From: CAVUEG01 sp963740525
GTDB lineage: Bacteria; Actinomycetota; Actinomycetes; Propionibacteriales; Nocardioidaceae
Assembly: GCA_963740525.1 (NCBI GenBank)
Contig: CAVUEG010000006.1
Span: forward strand, 434,001 to 498,000
Length of the DNA: 64,000 bases
Direction of reading: 5' to 3'
Under the pieces are notes generated by a model. It did no database searches. It was not told the origin of the DNA and saw only the letters and a program-made list of their open reading frames with translations. A program made the position numbers and the translations under genes. This document shows, in pieces, positions 45,453 to 53,661 of the stretch; the stretch's first letter is position 1; the number at the start of each line of letters is the position of its first letter.

Positions 45453-47292
45453 ACGCCCCGACCCTCTCGAGCGACTGGCGTCCCTCTCATCTGGAGGTCC
45501 GATGCACACCCCACTTCCCGCCGAGGAGGTCCGCCGACGCGGCGACAGCCTGCGGCGCCGCCGTACTGCTCTGACCGCTCTGGTGTCCGCCGCCGCGGTG
45601 GCCGCGGTCACCGTCGGTGGCGTGGCCATCGGTGACAGCCTCAACGGTGGACGGGAGTCGGGACCGGTCGGCCAGCCCACCTGGGGCGGATGGCTCAGCG
45701 CCGTCCCCGACGACTTCCCGCTGGACAGTGACCTGCCGGGCTCCGAGGGAGCGCCCGGCCGTGACGGCTACGCCCTGGGGACCTTGACCGCATGCGGCGT
45801 GAAGGTGCCGCTCGGCAACGGCCAGGTGGACCACCTCACCGTCTCCGGACAGACGACGGGGCACACGGAAGGGCGCGACCTGCGCCTCTACGCCTCTGAG
45901 TCGGGGGGCCATCCCGACGAGGTGGCGACGAAGGTGATGGACGCCGTCCGGCGGGCCTACGCCTCGTGCAGCACCGACACCGTCGGCTCCACCTCCTACG
46001 ACTACACCGTGGCCGACCTGGCGTTCGGGGACGAGACCGTGCGCGTCCTCGGCAGCGATGCCACCTCCTCAGGCGCCGTCGAGTGGGACTTCGTCCGGGT
46101 GGGCAACGCGATCCTGGTCTCGGTCGCCTCCCAGGATGCGGAGAGCTCCGCCTCCGGAGCCGGGGCGACGGCCACCCTGCTGGAGAAGGGGATGTCGCCG
46201 AGGCTCGACAACCTCACCTCACTCATGTGCGTCTTCGCCGACGGCGGCTGCTCGGCAGCGAGTCACTCACCCCGGCCCACGCCCGAGCCGGGCGACAGTC
46301 CGGTGATCCCCGAGGGCTTCCCGCTCGCCGATGGATGGCCGCGGCAGCATGAGCCGGGCGGGAAGAACGGGCTCGCCGGGCCGTCCCGCGACCTCCCGGC
46401 CATGTCGTACGACGCCTGCGGCGGGTCGTTCTCCGACAGTGCCGGTGACCGCGACCGGATCACCGCGACCTGGACCAACCCCGAGGACCGGCGCTCCCGC
46501 GAGCTGACGGTCTTCCGCACCGAGGCCGCCGCCACGGAGTACGCCAGCGCCTTGGTCGCCTTCTACCGGGACTGCCCGTCCGAGAGCGCAGGCGAGCCGA
46601 TGACGTGGCGGACCACCGTTCACGACACCGACGCCGGCATCGGCACCAGCTGGGAGATCCGCGGCACCATGTGGGGAGGAGGGGTCCCGGCGATCGGGAT
46701 CAGCGTGCGCAGCATCAACCTGGTCGGCCGCGCGGTCCTCGTCGACGAGGCGAGCAGTGAGGGCAGCGGACCCAAGGGCGCAGCGGACATGGGCGACCGC
46801 ATGCGGGCCGCGCTGGTGCGGCCGCTTCAGGAGATGTGCCAGTTCACCAGCGAAGGTTGCAACGCCGCCGGCTCGCCGAGCGCCACGGTGATCGGGCCCG
46901 AGGGTGCGGCTGGACTGACGCTGGGCATGCGCCTCGACGACATCAAGGCTGGCCGGTACGGAGTCACCAACGAGCAGACGGCCGGTGACTGCACGTCGTT
47001 CAACATGGCCGACTACGAGCCGACCCACACCGGTCTACCGGATGCGTGGGCCAGCCAGGTCGACGGGCTGGTGGCACTGCGGGCCGCGGGCGGCATGGTG
47101 ACGCCGGAGGGAGTCGGGCGGGGGGCCACGGCCGCCGAGGTCCACGCGGCGTACCCCGACCTCGCCAGCGATCCGGACGGTCTGATGACCGCCCCGGCCT
47201 CCGCCAACGCGCGGTACGCGTTCGAGCTGACCTCCGGAGCGGTGTCGGACATCTGGCTGGAGCTGGACCAGCAGAGCTGTCTGCGGCGCTGA
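45445..47292 (+). CDS. Membrane-anchored exported protein paired with sigma factor
   Basis: A 615-residue protein. The cytoplasmic N-terminus has PLP at 23-25 and an Arg cluster at 30-40, then a membrane helix at about 41-62. The external part has at least two similar ~190-residue Cys-containing domains (about 75-275 and 285-480), split by a Pro-rich linker, and a C-terminal ~130-residue region with two or three more Cys. No enzyme motif is seen. It is probably the sensor/anti-sigma partner of the overlapping sigma gene. A perfect hairpin terminator follows. Confidence 0.75.
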   Translation: MSERPDPLERLASLSSGGPMHTPLPAEEVRRRGDSLRRRRTALTALVSAAAVAAVTVGGVAIGDSLNGGRESGPVGQPTWGGWLSAVPDDFPLDSDLPGSEGAPGRDGYALGTLTACGVKVPLGNGQVDHLTVSGQTTGHTEGRDLRLYASESGGHPDEVATKVMDAVRRAYASCSTDTVGSTSYDYTVADLAFGDETVRVLGSDATSSGAVEWDFVRVGNAILVSVASQDAESSASGAGATATLLEKGMSPRLDNLTSLMCVFADGGCSAASHSPRPTPEPGDSPVIPEGFPLADGWPRQHEPGGKNGLAGPSRDLPAMSYDACGGSFSDSAGDRDRITATWTNPEDRRSRELTVFRTEAAATEYASALVAFYRDCPSESAGEPMTWRTTVHDTDAGIGTSWEIRGTMWGGGVPAIGISVRSINLVGRAVLVDEASSEGSGPKGAADMGDRMRAALVRPLQEMCQFTSEGCNAAGSPSATVIGPEGAAGLTLGMRLDDIKAGRYGVTNEQTAGDCTSFNMADYEPTHTGLPDAWASQVDGLVALRAAGGMVTPEGVGRGATAAEVHAAYPDLASDPDGLMTAPASANARYAFELTSGAVSDIWLELDQQSCLRR

Positions 47293-47308
47293 GGGCCAAG
47301 GGCGGCAA

Positions 47309-47350
47309 CGCAGGACGCCGTACGAGCGTGCGCTCGTACGGCGTCCTGCG
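47309..47350. terminator. Perfect bidirectional hairpin between sigma module and sucD
   Basis: The arms at 47309-47327 and 47332-47350 are perfectly complementary over 19 bases with a 4-base loop (GTGC). It lies 16 bases after the membrane protein stop and 27 bases beyond the sucD stop on the other strand, so it ends both converging units. No U-run. Confidence 0.85.
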
Positions 47351-47377
47351 ACTGCTGGATGCTTCGGGTGCGGTGCC

Positions 47378-48274
47378 TCAGAGGTTCTCGAGGATCTCCC
47401 GCATCAGCTGCGCGGTCTCGGACGGCGTCTTCCCGACCTTCACCCCGGCAGCCTCGAGGGCCTCCTTCTTCGCCTGGGCGGTGCCGGACGAGCCCGACAC
47501 GATCGCTCCGGCGTGGCCCATCGTCTTGCCCTCGGGTGCGGTGAACCCCGCGACGTAGCCGACGACCGGCTTGGTCACGTGGTCCTTGATGTAGGCCGCC
47601 GCCCGCTCCTCGGCGTCGCCACCGATCTCGCCGATCATCACGATCGCCTTGGTCTCCGGGTCCGCCTCGAACGCCGCGAGAGCGTCGATGTGGGTGGTCC
47701 CGACGATCGGGTCTCCGCCGATGCCGATGGCGGTGGAGAAGCCGTGGTCACGCAGCTCGAACATCATCTGGTAGGTCAGGGTGCCCGACTTCGAGACGAG
47801 GCCGACCGGGCCCTTTCCTGCAATCGTCGCCGGCGTGATGCCCGCGAGCGCCTCACCCGGCGTGATGATGCCGGGACAGTTGGGCCCGATCATCCGGGTG
47901 TCGCGACCCTCGAGATAGGCCCAGACCTCGGCCGTGTCCTGCACCGGCACGCCCTCCGTGATGACCACGAGCAGGCTGATCCCGGCGTCGATGGCCTCGA
48001 GGCAGGCGTCCTTGGTGAACGCCGGCGGCACGAAGGCGACCGAGACGTCAGCACCGGTCTCGCTCATGGCCTCCTTCACCGTGCCGAAGACCGGCAGCTC
48101 GACCGTGGCGCCGTCGGCGTCGGTGTGGGTGACCGTCGTACCGGCCTTGCGGGCGTTGACCCCTCCCACGACCTGGGTGCCGGCCTTGAGCATCAGCGCG
48201 GTGTGCTTCGTGCCTTCGCCGCCCGTGATGCCCTGGACGATGACCTTGGATTCTTTGTTCAGGTAGATCGACAC
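47378..48274 (-). CDS. sucD: Succinyl-CoA synthetase alpha subunit
   Basis: A 298-residue subunit that binds CoA and carries the phospho-histidine. The N-terminal CoA fold begins VIVQGITGGEGTKHT. The active histidine lies in the TMGHAGAIVSG segment at about residue 255. With SucC it makes ATP or GTP from succinyl-CoA. It lies 19 bases after sucC in the same operon. Confidence 0.96.
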   Translation of the reverse strand: MSIYLNKESKVIVQGITGGEGTKHTALMLKAGTQVVGGVNARKAGTTVTHTDADGATVELPVFGTVKEAMSETGADVSVAFVPPAFTKDACLEAIDAGISLLVVITEGVPVQDTAEVWAYLEGRDTRMIGPNCPGIITPGEALAGITPATIAGKGPVGLVSKSGTLTYQMMFELRDHGFSTAIGIGGDPIVGTTHIDALAAFEADPETKAIVMIGEIGGDAEERAAAYIKDHVTKPVVGYVAGFTAPEGKTMGHAGAIVSGSSGTAQAKKEALEAAGVKVGKTPSETAQLMREILENL

Positions 48275-48293
48275 AGCTTTGTCCGTCCTTCAG

Positions 48294-49460
48294 TCACTTC
48301 GCGGCGTGCGCGAGCTCGGCGGCCTTGTCGGCCGCTCCGTCCATCGTCTCGACCAGGGTCACCATCGGGTGGTTCGCCTCGTTCAGGATCCGGCGTCCCT
48401 CCTCGACGTTGTTGCCGTCGAGGCGTACGACGAGCGGCTTGCTCTCCTTGTCACCGAGGATCTCCAGTGCGCCGACGATGCCGTTGGCCACCGCGTCGCA
48501 CGAGGTGATCCCACCGAAGACGTTGACGAACACGCTCTTGACCTGCGCGTCGTTGAGGATCACGTCGAGACCGTCGGCCATCACCTGGGCGGACGCGCCG
48601 CCACCGATGTCGAGGAAGTTGGCGGGCTTGACCCCACCGTGCGCCTCGCCGGCGTACGCGACCACGTCGAGCGTGCTCATGACGAGCCCGGCTCCGTTGC
48701 CGATGATGCCGACCTCGCCGTCGAGCTTGACGTAGTTGAGGCCCTTCTCCTTGGCCTTCGCCTCGAGCGGGTCCGCCTCGTCCTTGTCCTCGAACTCGGC
48801 GTGGTCCGGGTGCCGGAAGGCTGCGTTCTCGTCCAGCGAGACCTTGCCGTCGAGCGCCTCGAGCTTGTCGCCCTCGAGCCGCGCCAGCGGGTTGACCTCC
48901 ACCAGGGTGGCGTCCTCCTCTACGAAGACCTTCCAGAGCGCGAGCACTGTCTGCACGGCCTGGTCGGTGAGCTCCTCGGGGAAGCCGGCCTCGGCGACGA
49001 TCTCGCGGGCCTTGGCCTCGTCGACACCGGCGCCCGGGTCGATCGGGATCTGCTTCACCGCATCGGGGTTGGTCTTCGCGACCTCCTCGATCTCGACACC
49101 GCCCTCGACGCTGGCGATGCAGAGGTACTGGCGGTTCGCGCGGTCCAGCAGGAAGGAGAAGTAGTACTCGTCCTCGATGCTCGCGGCGGGGGCGACCAGC
49201 ACTCGGTGCACGGTCAGCCCCTTGATCTCCATGCCGAGGATCGCCTCGGCGTGGGCCTCGGCCTCGTCGGGGGTCTTGGCCAGCTTGACGCCGCCGGCCT
49301 TGCCGCGACCGCCTGCCTTCACCTGGGCCTTGACGACGCAGACGCCCATCGACTCGGCCGCGGCTCGCGCCTCGGCCGGTGTCGTGGCGACGATGCCCGG
49401 CGCACCGGGTACGTCATGCTTGACGAAGAGCTGCTTCGCCTGGAACTCCATCAAATCCAC
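48294..49460 (-). CDS. sucC: Succinyl-CoA synthetase beta subunit
   Basis: A 388-residue ATP-grasp subunit. The start reads MDLMEFQAKQLFVKHDVPGAPG, KAQVKAGGRGKAGGVKL binds nucleotide, EVNPLARLEG carries metal/catalytic residues, and NVFGGITSCD is near the alpha-subunit interface. GTG 49460 is used; ATG 49451 in frame is an alternative. The 159-base gap to the divergent GNAT gene should hold the operon promoter. Confidence 0.96.
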   Translation of the reverse strand: MDLMEFQAKQLFVKHDVPGAPGIVATTPAEARAAAESMGVCVVKAQVKAGGRGKAGGVKLAKTPDEAEAHAEAILGMEIKGLTVHRVLVAPAASIEDEYYFSFLLDRANRQYLCIASVEGGVEIEEVAKTNPDAVKQIPIDPGAGVDEAKAREIVAEAGFPEELTDQAVQTVLALWKVFVEEDATLVEVNPLARLEGDKLEALDGKVSLDENAAFRHPDHAEFEDKDEADPLEAKAKEKGLNYVKLDGEVGIIGNGAGLVMSTLDVVAYAGEAHGGVKPANFLDIGGGASAQVMADGLDVILNDAQVKSVFVNVFGGITSCDAVANGIVGALEILGDKESKPLVVRLDGNNVEEGRRILNEANHPMVTLVETMDGAADKAAELAHAAK

Positions 49461-49619
49461 GGTTCACCCGTTCTTTCGACACTCGGAACATCCGGGGGGA
49501 TTGCTCGCTCGACCTTAGACCTGTAATGCGGGTCTCTGAAACGTGGGTGAGCGTCACCTCGGTCACACCGACCGCAGGTCCTCGTCGTCTGGACTGTTCG
49601 GCTGACTAGGGTCAGGTCC

Positions 49620-50150
49620 ATGACCACTGGAACGATCCGCGTGGCGGAGGTCGAGGACGCCGGGGCCATCGCTGAGCTGAACGTGAGCTCGTGGCGGGCC
49701 ACGTTCGCCGGGCTGATCCCCGAGGACGAGAGGGCGGACCTTCCCGCGGCAGCCCTGCTGACCTCGTGGACCGCGCTGCTCTCGGCCCCGGAGCCGAACG
49801 CAGCGACCGTGGTCGTCGAGGTGGCCGGCTCGATCGTCGGTTACGCACGCTTCTATCCCTCGCAGGACGAGGATGACGTGGGCCGCGGCGTCGGCACCGT
49901 CGCCACGCTCTACCTCGACCCCGACCACTGGGGGCTGGGCCTCGGCGCACTCCTCCTCGACGGTGTGGTGGGGCAGCTGCAGCGGAGAGACTTCCTGGCG
50001 GCCACCTTGTGGGTACTCGACGGCAACCACCGAGCGCGCCACCTCTTCGAGGCGCACGGCTGGGTGCAGGACGGCGGGGCGGTGCTGCTCGGCGGGGTCG
50101 GAGACCCCGTCTCCAAGCTGCGCTACCGGCTCGAGCTCGCGGCGCACTGA
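49620..50150 (+). CDS. GNAT-family N-acetyltransferase
   Basis: A 176-residue acetyltransferase. The acetyl-CoA motif is WGLGLGALLLDGVVGQL at about 101-117, a variant of the usual R/Q-x-x-G-x-G/A with Trp-Gly-Leu-Gly. LWVLDGNHRARHLFEAHGW near 136-154 is the typical last alpha-beta unit. The substrate is unknown. It is divergent from sucC. Confidence 0.87.
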   Translation: MTTGTIRVAEVEDAGAIAELNVSSWRATFAGLIPEDERADLPAAALLTSWTALLSAPEPNAATVVVEVAGSIVGYARFYPSQDEDDVGRGVGTVATLYLDPDHWGLGLGALLLDGVVGQLQRRDFLAATLWVLDGNHRARHLFEAHGWVQDGGAVLLGGVGDPVSKLRYRLELAAH

Positions 50151-50219
50151 CCGCCAGGCTGCGTAGCCCCGAGGCGTGAGCCTCGTTGAACCTTCCACAC
50201 GACCTGTCTGGGAGTTTCT

Positions 50220-52067
50220 GTGAACCTGCTGTCCCGCCGTACCCCCGCCCTGCTGGCTGCCACGGCGCTCACCCTGTCCGGGCTGGCCCTCGCGACCGGC
50301 ACGCCCGCAGCCCTGGCCTCGGTCGACACCACGCCGGGCTACCAGCTCCACCACATCCTCGTGGACGTCAAGGTCGGCCCTCAGGGTGACCAGCCTTGCC
50401 GGATCAGCGCCGACATCTACCGCCCCGACGGTGTGACCGCGCGGCACCGGGCTCCGGCGATCCTGACCACGCACGGTTTCGGAGGCAACAAGGCCGACGA
50501 CAAGCAGGCGGCGGTCGGACGGCTCTTCGCCCAGCAGGGCTACGTGGTCGTGTCCTACTCCGGCCTCGGGTTCGGCGGCTCCGAGTGCAAGATCCACCTC
50601 GACGACCCAGAGTGGGACGGCAAGGCCGGCAAGCAGATGGTCGACGTACTCGCCGGGAAGAAGAAGTTCGTCATCGAGCGCACCGGGCGCAGCAAGTCGA
50701 TGAGGTACGTCGCCCAGGAGTCGCCCGGCGACCCGCGCGTGGGCATGATCGGTGGCTCGTACGGCGGCCAGATCCAGTTCGCCATCGCGAGCCAGGACAA
50801 GCGTCTCGACGCCCTCGTCCCGATCATCACCTGGAACGACCTCGCCTACTCCCTGGCACCCAACAACACCTCCCTCGCGCACGGCGTCTCCTACACGACC
50901 CCCGGCGTCGCCAAGAAGCAGTGGATCGACCTGTTCTTCGGCGCCGGCATCGCCGACGGGGTCGATGACGCGCAGGTCGACCCGGCCCGCAACGCCGGCT
51001 GCCCCAACTTCGCCGACGAGGTCTGCGCGGCCGCGGCCCAGCTGAACAGCGCCGGCTACCCCGACGACGCCACTCTGGCGCTGGCCCGGCACGCGTCCGT
51101 TGCGTCGTACATGAGCAAGATCCACGCGCCGACGCTGCTGGTCCAGGGCGAGGCGGACACGCTGTTCAACCTGCAGGAGGCCGCCGCCACGTTCCGGGCG
51201 CTTCGCTCCCAGGGAACGCCCACCCGCATGGTCTGGCAGTCATGGGGCCACTCGCAGGGCACGCCCGCCCCGGGCGAGCTCGACTTCTCCGGAGACTCGC
51301 TGAAGGACTCCTACCTCGGTCGACGCTTCCTGAGCTGGATGAACCACTACGTCCGCGGGCAGCGCAAGGCACCAGTGGGGCCGCGCTTCGCGTACTTCCG
51401 CGACTGGGTGGACTACGACACCTCGCCGGCCAACGCCGGTACGGCGATCCGCAAGGCCTACGTGGAGAGGCGCCGCTTCTCCCAGAAGCCGACGGCCAGC
51501 CTGTTCGCCTCCGGCTCGGACCTCGTGACCACGGCTACGGGTGTCGCGGACACCTCCGCGTCGTACGCGAACCCGCCTGGCGGGCCCACGTCGTACAGCG
51601 AGACCTCGGGGGTCGAGGGCGGCCAGGTGAACAACGAGCCGTCCGATGCAGAGGGCACGTTCGCGCGGTTCACCTCGCCGGCGCTCACCGAGCCGACGGC
51701 ACTCGTGGGCTCGCCGCGGCTGACCCTCCACCTCAGCGCCCCCGCTGCGGAGGGCACGCAGGCCGGTGGGCCCGGTGGCCAGCTGATCCTTTTCGCGAAG
51801 GTGTACGACGTCGCGCCAGACGGCAGCCGCACGCTGTCCGAGAGGTTGATCTCGCCGGTCCGGGTCACAGACGTCACGAAGCCGTTCCACGTGACGCTGC
51901 CCGGGGTGGTGCACCGGTTCGCCAAGGGCCACCACATCGAGCTTGTGATCGCGGCCAGCGACTTCGCCTATGCCAACAACGCGGCGACCCAGCCGGTGAC
52001 GGTGACCTCGACCGCGGACGCGCCGACGGTGCTCCGGCTGCCGCTGACCTCGCGGCTCGCCTTCTGA
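50220..52067 (+). CDS. Secreted CocE/NonD-family hydrolase
   Basis: A 615-residue exported alpha/beta hydrolase of the Xaa-Pro dipeptidyl-peptidase/cocaine-esterase family. It has a signal peptide at about 1-33, ending in AALA. The nucleophile elbow is GGSYGGQ with Ser180. The cap region follows, and the C-terminal jelly-roll begins around residue 440. Catalytic Asp and His are expected in LVQGEADTLF and SWGHSQG. GTG 50220 has GGGAG five bases upstream. The substrate (ester or peptide) is not determinable. Confidence 0.9.
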   Translation: MNLLSRRTPALLAATALTLSGLALATGTPAALASVDTTPGYQLHHILVDVKVGPQGDQPCRISADIYRPDGVTARHRAPAILTTHGFGGNKADDKQAAVGRLFAQQGYVVVSYSGLGFGGSECKIHLDDPEWDGKAGKQMVDVLAGKKKFVIERTGRSKSMRYVAQESPGDPRVGMIGGSYGGQIQFAIASQDKRLDALVPIITWNDLAYSLAPNNTSLAHGVSYTTPGVAKKQWIDLFFGAGIADGVDDAQVDPARNAGCPNFADEVCAAAAQLNSAGYPDDATLALARHASVASYMSKIHAPTLLVQGEADTLFNLQEAAATFRALRSQGTPTRMVWQSWGHSQGTPAPGELDFSGDSLKDSYLGRRFLSWMNHYVRGQRKAPVGPRFAYFRDWVDYDTSPANAGTAIRKAYVERRRFSQKPTASLFASGSDLVTTATGVADTSASYANPPGGPTSYSETSGVEGGQVNNEPSDAEGTFARFTSPALTEPTALVGSPRLTLHLSAPAAEGTQAGGPGGQLILFAKVYDVAPDGSRTLSERLISPVRVTDVTKPFHVTLPGVVHRFAKGHHIELVIAASDFAYANNAATQPVTVTSTADAPTVLRLPLTSRLAF

Positions 52068-52073
52068 GGTCGC

Positions 52074-52460
52074 TCAGGCGCTGAGGTTCTCGGCCACCCA
52101 GCCGGTGATCTCACCGGTGGTGGCGCCGGGCGTGAAGATCTTGGCCACGCCCATCTCCTCGAGCAGCGGGATGTCCTCCTCGGGCACGATCCCTCCGCCG
52201 AACACGACGATGTCGCTGGCATCGCGCTCGGCGAGCAGCTCCAGCAGCTTCTTGAACAGCGTCATGTGCGCGCCGGAGAGGACCGACAGCCCGATCACGT
52301 CGGCATCCTCCTGGATCGCGGTCTCCACGATCTGCTCGGGCGTCTGGTGCAGCCCGGTGTAGATGACCTCGTGCCCCGCGTCGCGTAGCGCTCTGGCCAC
52401 GACCTTGGCACCACGGTCGTGCCCGTCGAGCCCGGGCTTGGCCACCACGATCCGAATCAT
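52074..52460 (-). CDS. Standalone cobalamin-binding domain protein
   Basis: A 128-residue protein that is only a B12-binding domain: GLDGHDRGAKVVARAL with the axial-His motif at about 13-15, then LSVLSGAHMTLFKKLL and FGGGIVPEEDI. It resembles the small subunit of isobutyryl-CoA-type mutases and the C-terminus of MutB, but no mutase gene adjoins it. It may serve an acyl-CoA mutase large subunit encoded elsewhere. It converges with the CocE gene, 6 bases apart. Confidence 0.88.
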   Translation of the reverse strand: MIRIVVAKPGLDGHDRGAKVVARALRDAGHEVIYTGLHQTPEQIVETAIQEDADVIGLSVLSGAHMTLFKKLLELLAERDASDIVVFGGGIVPEEDIPLLEEMGVAKIFTPGATTGEITGWVAENLSA

Positions 52461-52704
52461 GGCGGCAGACTAGCCGACAACGGGGGGCCTGCCTGCCTCC
52501 CAGATCGGGCTAGACCAGTGCCCTGGGCCGGGTGAGCCCCACCACGCCCAGAATGCGGGATCGGGATATTTCGGACAACCTCCCGCGGGGACCCGCACAA
52601 CGCCCCACACGCCGGCACGACCGAGTTTCACTCGCCGTGACGTTTCCGTTACTGTTCGGGACTGCATGTCAGACGGGGGTCGGCACGACATGAGAGGCGC
52701 ACGC

Positions 52705-53541
52705 ATGGGCAACCACCGGGCAGCACGGAGCACTCGCTCCCGTGTCACCGGTTCCACCCCTGTGGGCAAGCGTCGGGCCAGCACCGCCTCCCGCGCCCGC
52801 TTCCCCCGCTTCCCGCTCTCCGCTCCGATCCTGGTCGGCGTCACCGCCCTCGCGCTCGCCGCCGGCGGAGCCGTCTCCGTGGGGTCGGGCAGCACGACGG
52901 ACAACCTGAGCCTGACCCAGGCGGGCATCCTCAACGGCACCGACGCCCTCACCGGCACCGACGCGGTGATGGACAACCGCCAGGCCGCCGTGAGCCGCGA
53001 CTCGCAGCGACAGGCCCTCGCCGACGCGGCCGACCAGGAGCTCCAGGCCGCCGCCGAGGCCCAGGCCAGGCAGCGGAACGCCGCCCTGGCCGCCCTGGCC
53101 AACAGTGCCGAGAAGTACGCCTCCAAGATCGCCGCACACGCCTGGGTCCTCCCGGTGAACCCCCTGCTGTACCACCTGACGGCTCGGTTCGGGTACGCCA
53201 GCGGACTCTGGGTGAGCACCCACACCGGGCTCGACTTCGCCGCCCCTGAAGGCACGGCGGTCATGTCGATCGCCAACGGCACGGTCACCGACTCGGGCTA
53301 CGACGGCTCGTACGGCAACCGGATCATCGTCACCCTCAACGACGGCACCGAGGTCTGGTACTGCCACCTCTCGGCGTACGCCGTGGCCACGGGCGACGCC
53401 GTTCGCGGCGGCCAGGTGATCGGTGCCATCGGCTCCACCGGAAACGTCACCGGGCCGCACCTGCACCTCGAGGTCCGACCCGGAGCCGGCGACCCCGTCG
53501 ACCCCTACGCGGCGCTGGTCTACCACGGCCTTCGGCCCTGA
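52705..53541 (+). CDS. M23-family exported metallopeptidase
   Basis: A 278-residue cell-wall hydrolase-like protein. It has a basic N-terminus, one hydrophobic anchor/signal at about 38-58, an Ala/Gln-rich coiled-coil stretch (about 90-135), then the LytM domain: FGYASGLWVSTHTGLDFAAP with His and Asp metal ligands, and GPHLHLEVRPG with the final His pair. It should cut peptidoglycan cross-links or activate an amidase. ATG 52705 is preferred with AGAGG upstream; ATGs at 52690 and 52666 are possible. The 244-base gap upstream was checked for a c-di-AMP riboswitch and none was found. Confidence 0.88.
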   Translation: MGNHRAARSTRSRVTGSTPVGKRRASTASRARFPRFPLSAPILVGVTALALAAGGAVSVGSGSTTDNLSLTQAGILNGTDALTGTDAVMDNRQAAVSRDSQRQALADAADQELQAAAEAQARQRNAALAALANSAEKYASKIAAHAWVLPVNPLLYHLTARFGYASGLWVSTHTGLDFAAPEGTAVMSIANGTVTDSGYDGSYGNRIIVTLNDGTEVWYCHLSAYAVATGDAVRGGQVIGAIGSTGNVTGPHLHLEVRPGAGDPVDPYAALVYHGLRP

Positions 53542-53572
53542 CCGAGCCCCGCTGACCGCCCGATCCCGGGCG

Positions 53573-53652
53573 AAGATGCGCCGCGTCACTGCGTTCTGCG
53601 GGGCAAGATGCGCCGCGTCAGCGGGTTTTGGGGGGCAAGATGCGCCGCGTCA
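53573..53652. repeat. Three-copy 32-base tandem repeat between M23 gene and pcrA
   Basis: AAGATGCGCCGCGTCA occurs at 53573-53588, 53605-53620 and 53637-53652, exactly 32 bases apart. The 16 bases between copies are similar but not identical. The array fills most of the 120-base gap between converging genes. No terminator-like hairpin was noted, so the repeat may act there, or it may be a local duplication. Confidence 0.85.
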
Positions 53653-53661
53653 GCGGGTGGG

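Noticed and set aside
52461..52704. c-di-AMP (ydaO) riboswitch before the M23 peptidase
   Set aside because: Such switches often precede M23 or Rpf genes, but none of the conserved segments is present in the 244 bases upstream.
53573..53652. CRISPR array
   Set aside because: Only three copies at 32-base period, intervening sequence is similar rather than unique, and no cas genes are near.
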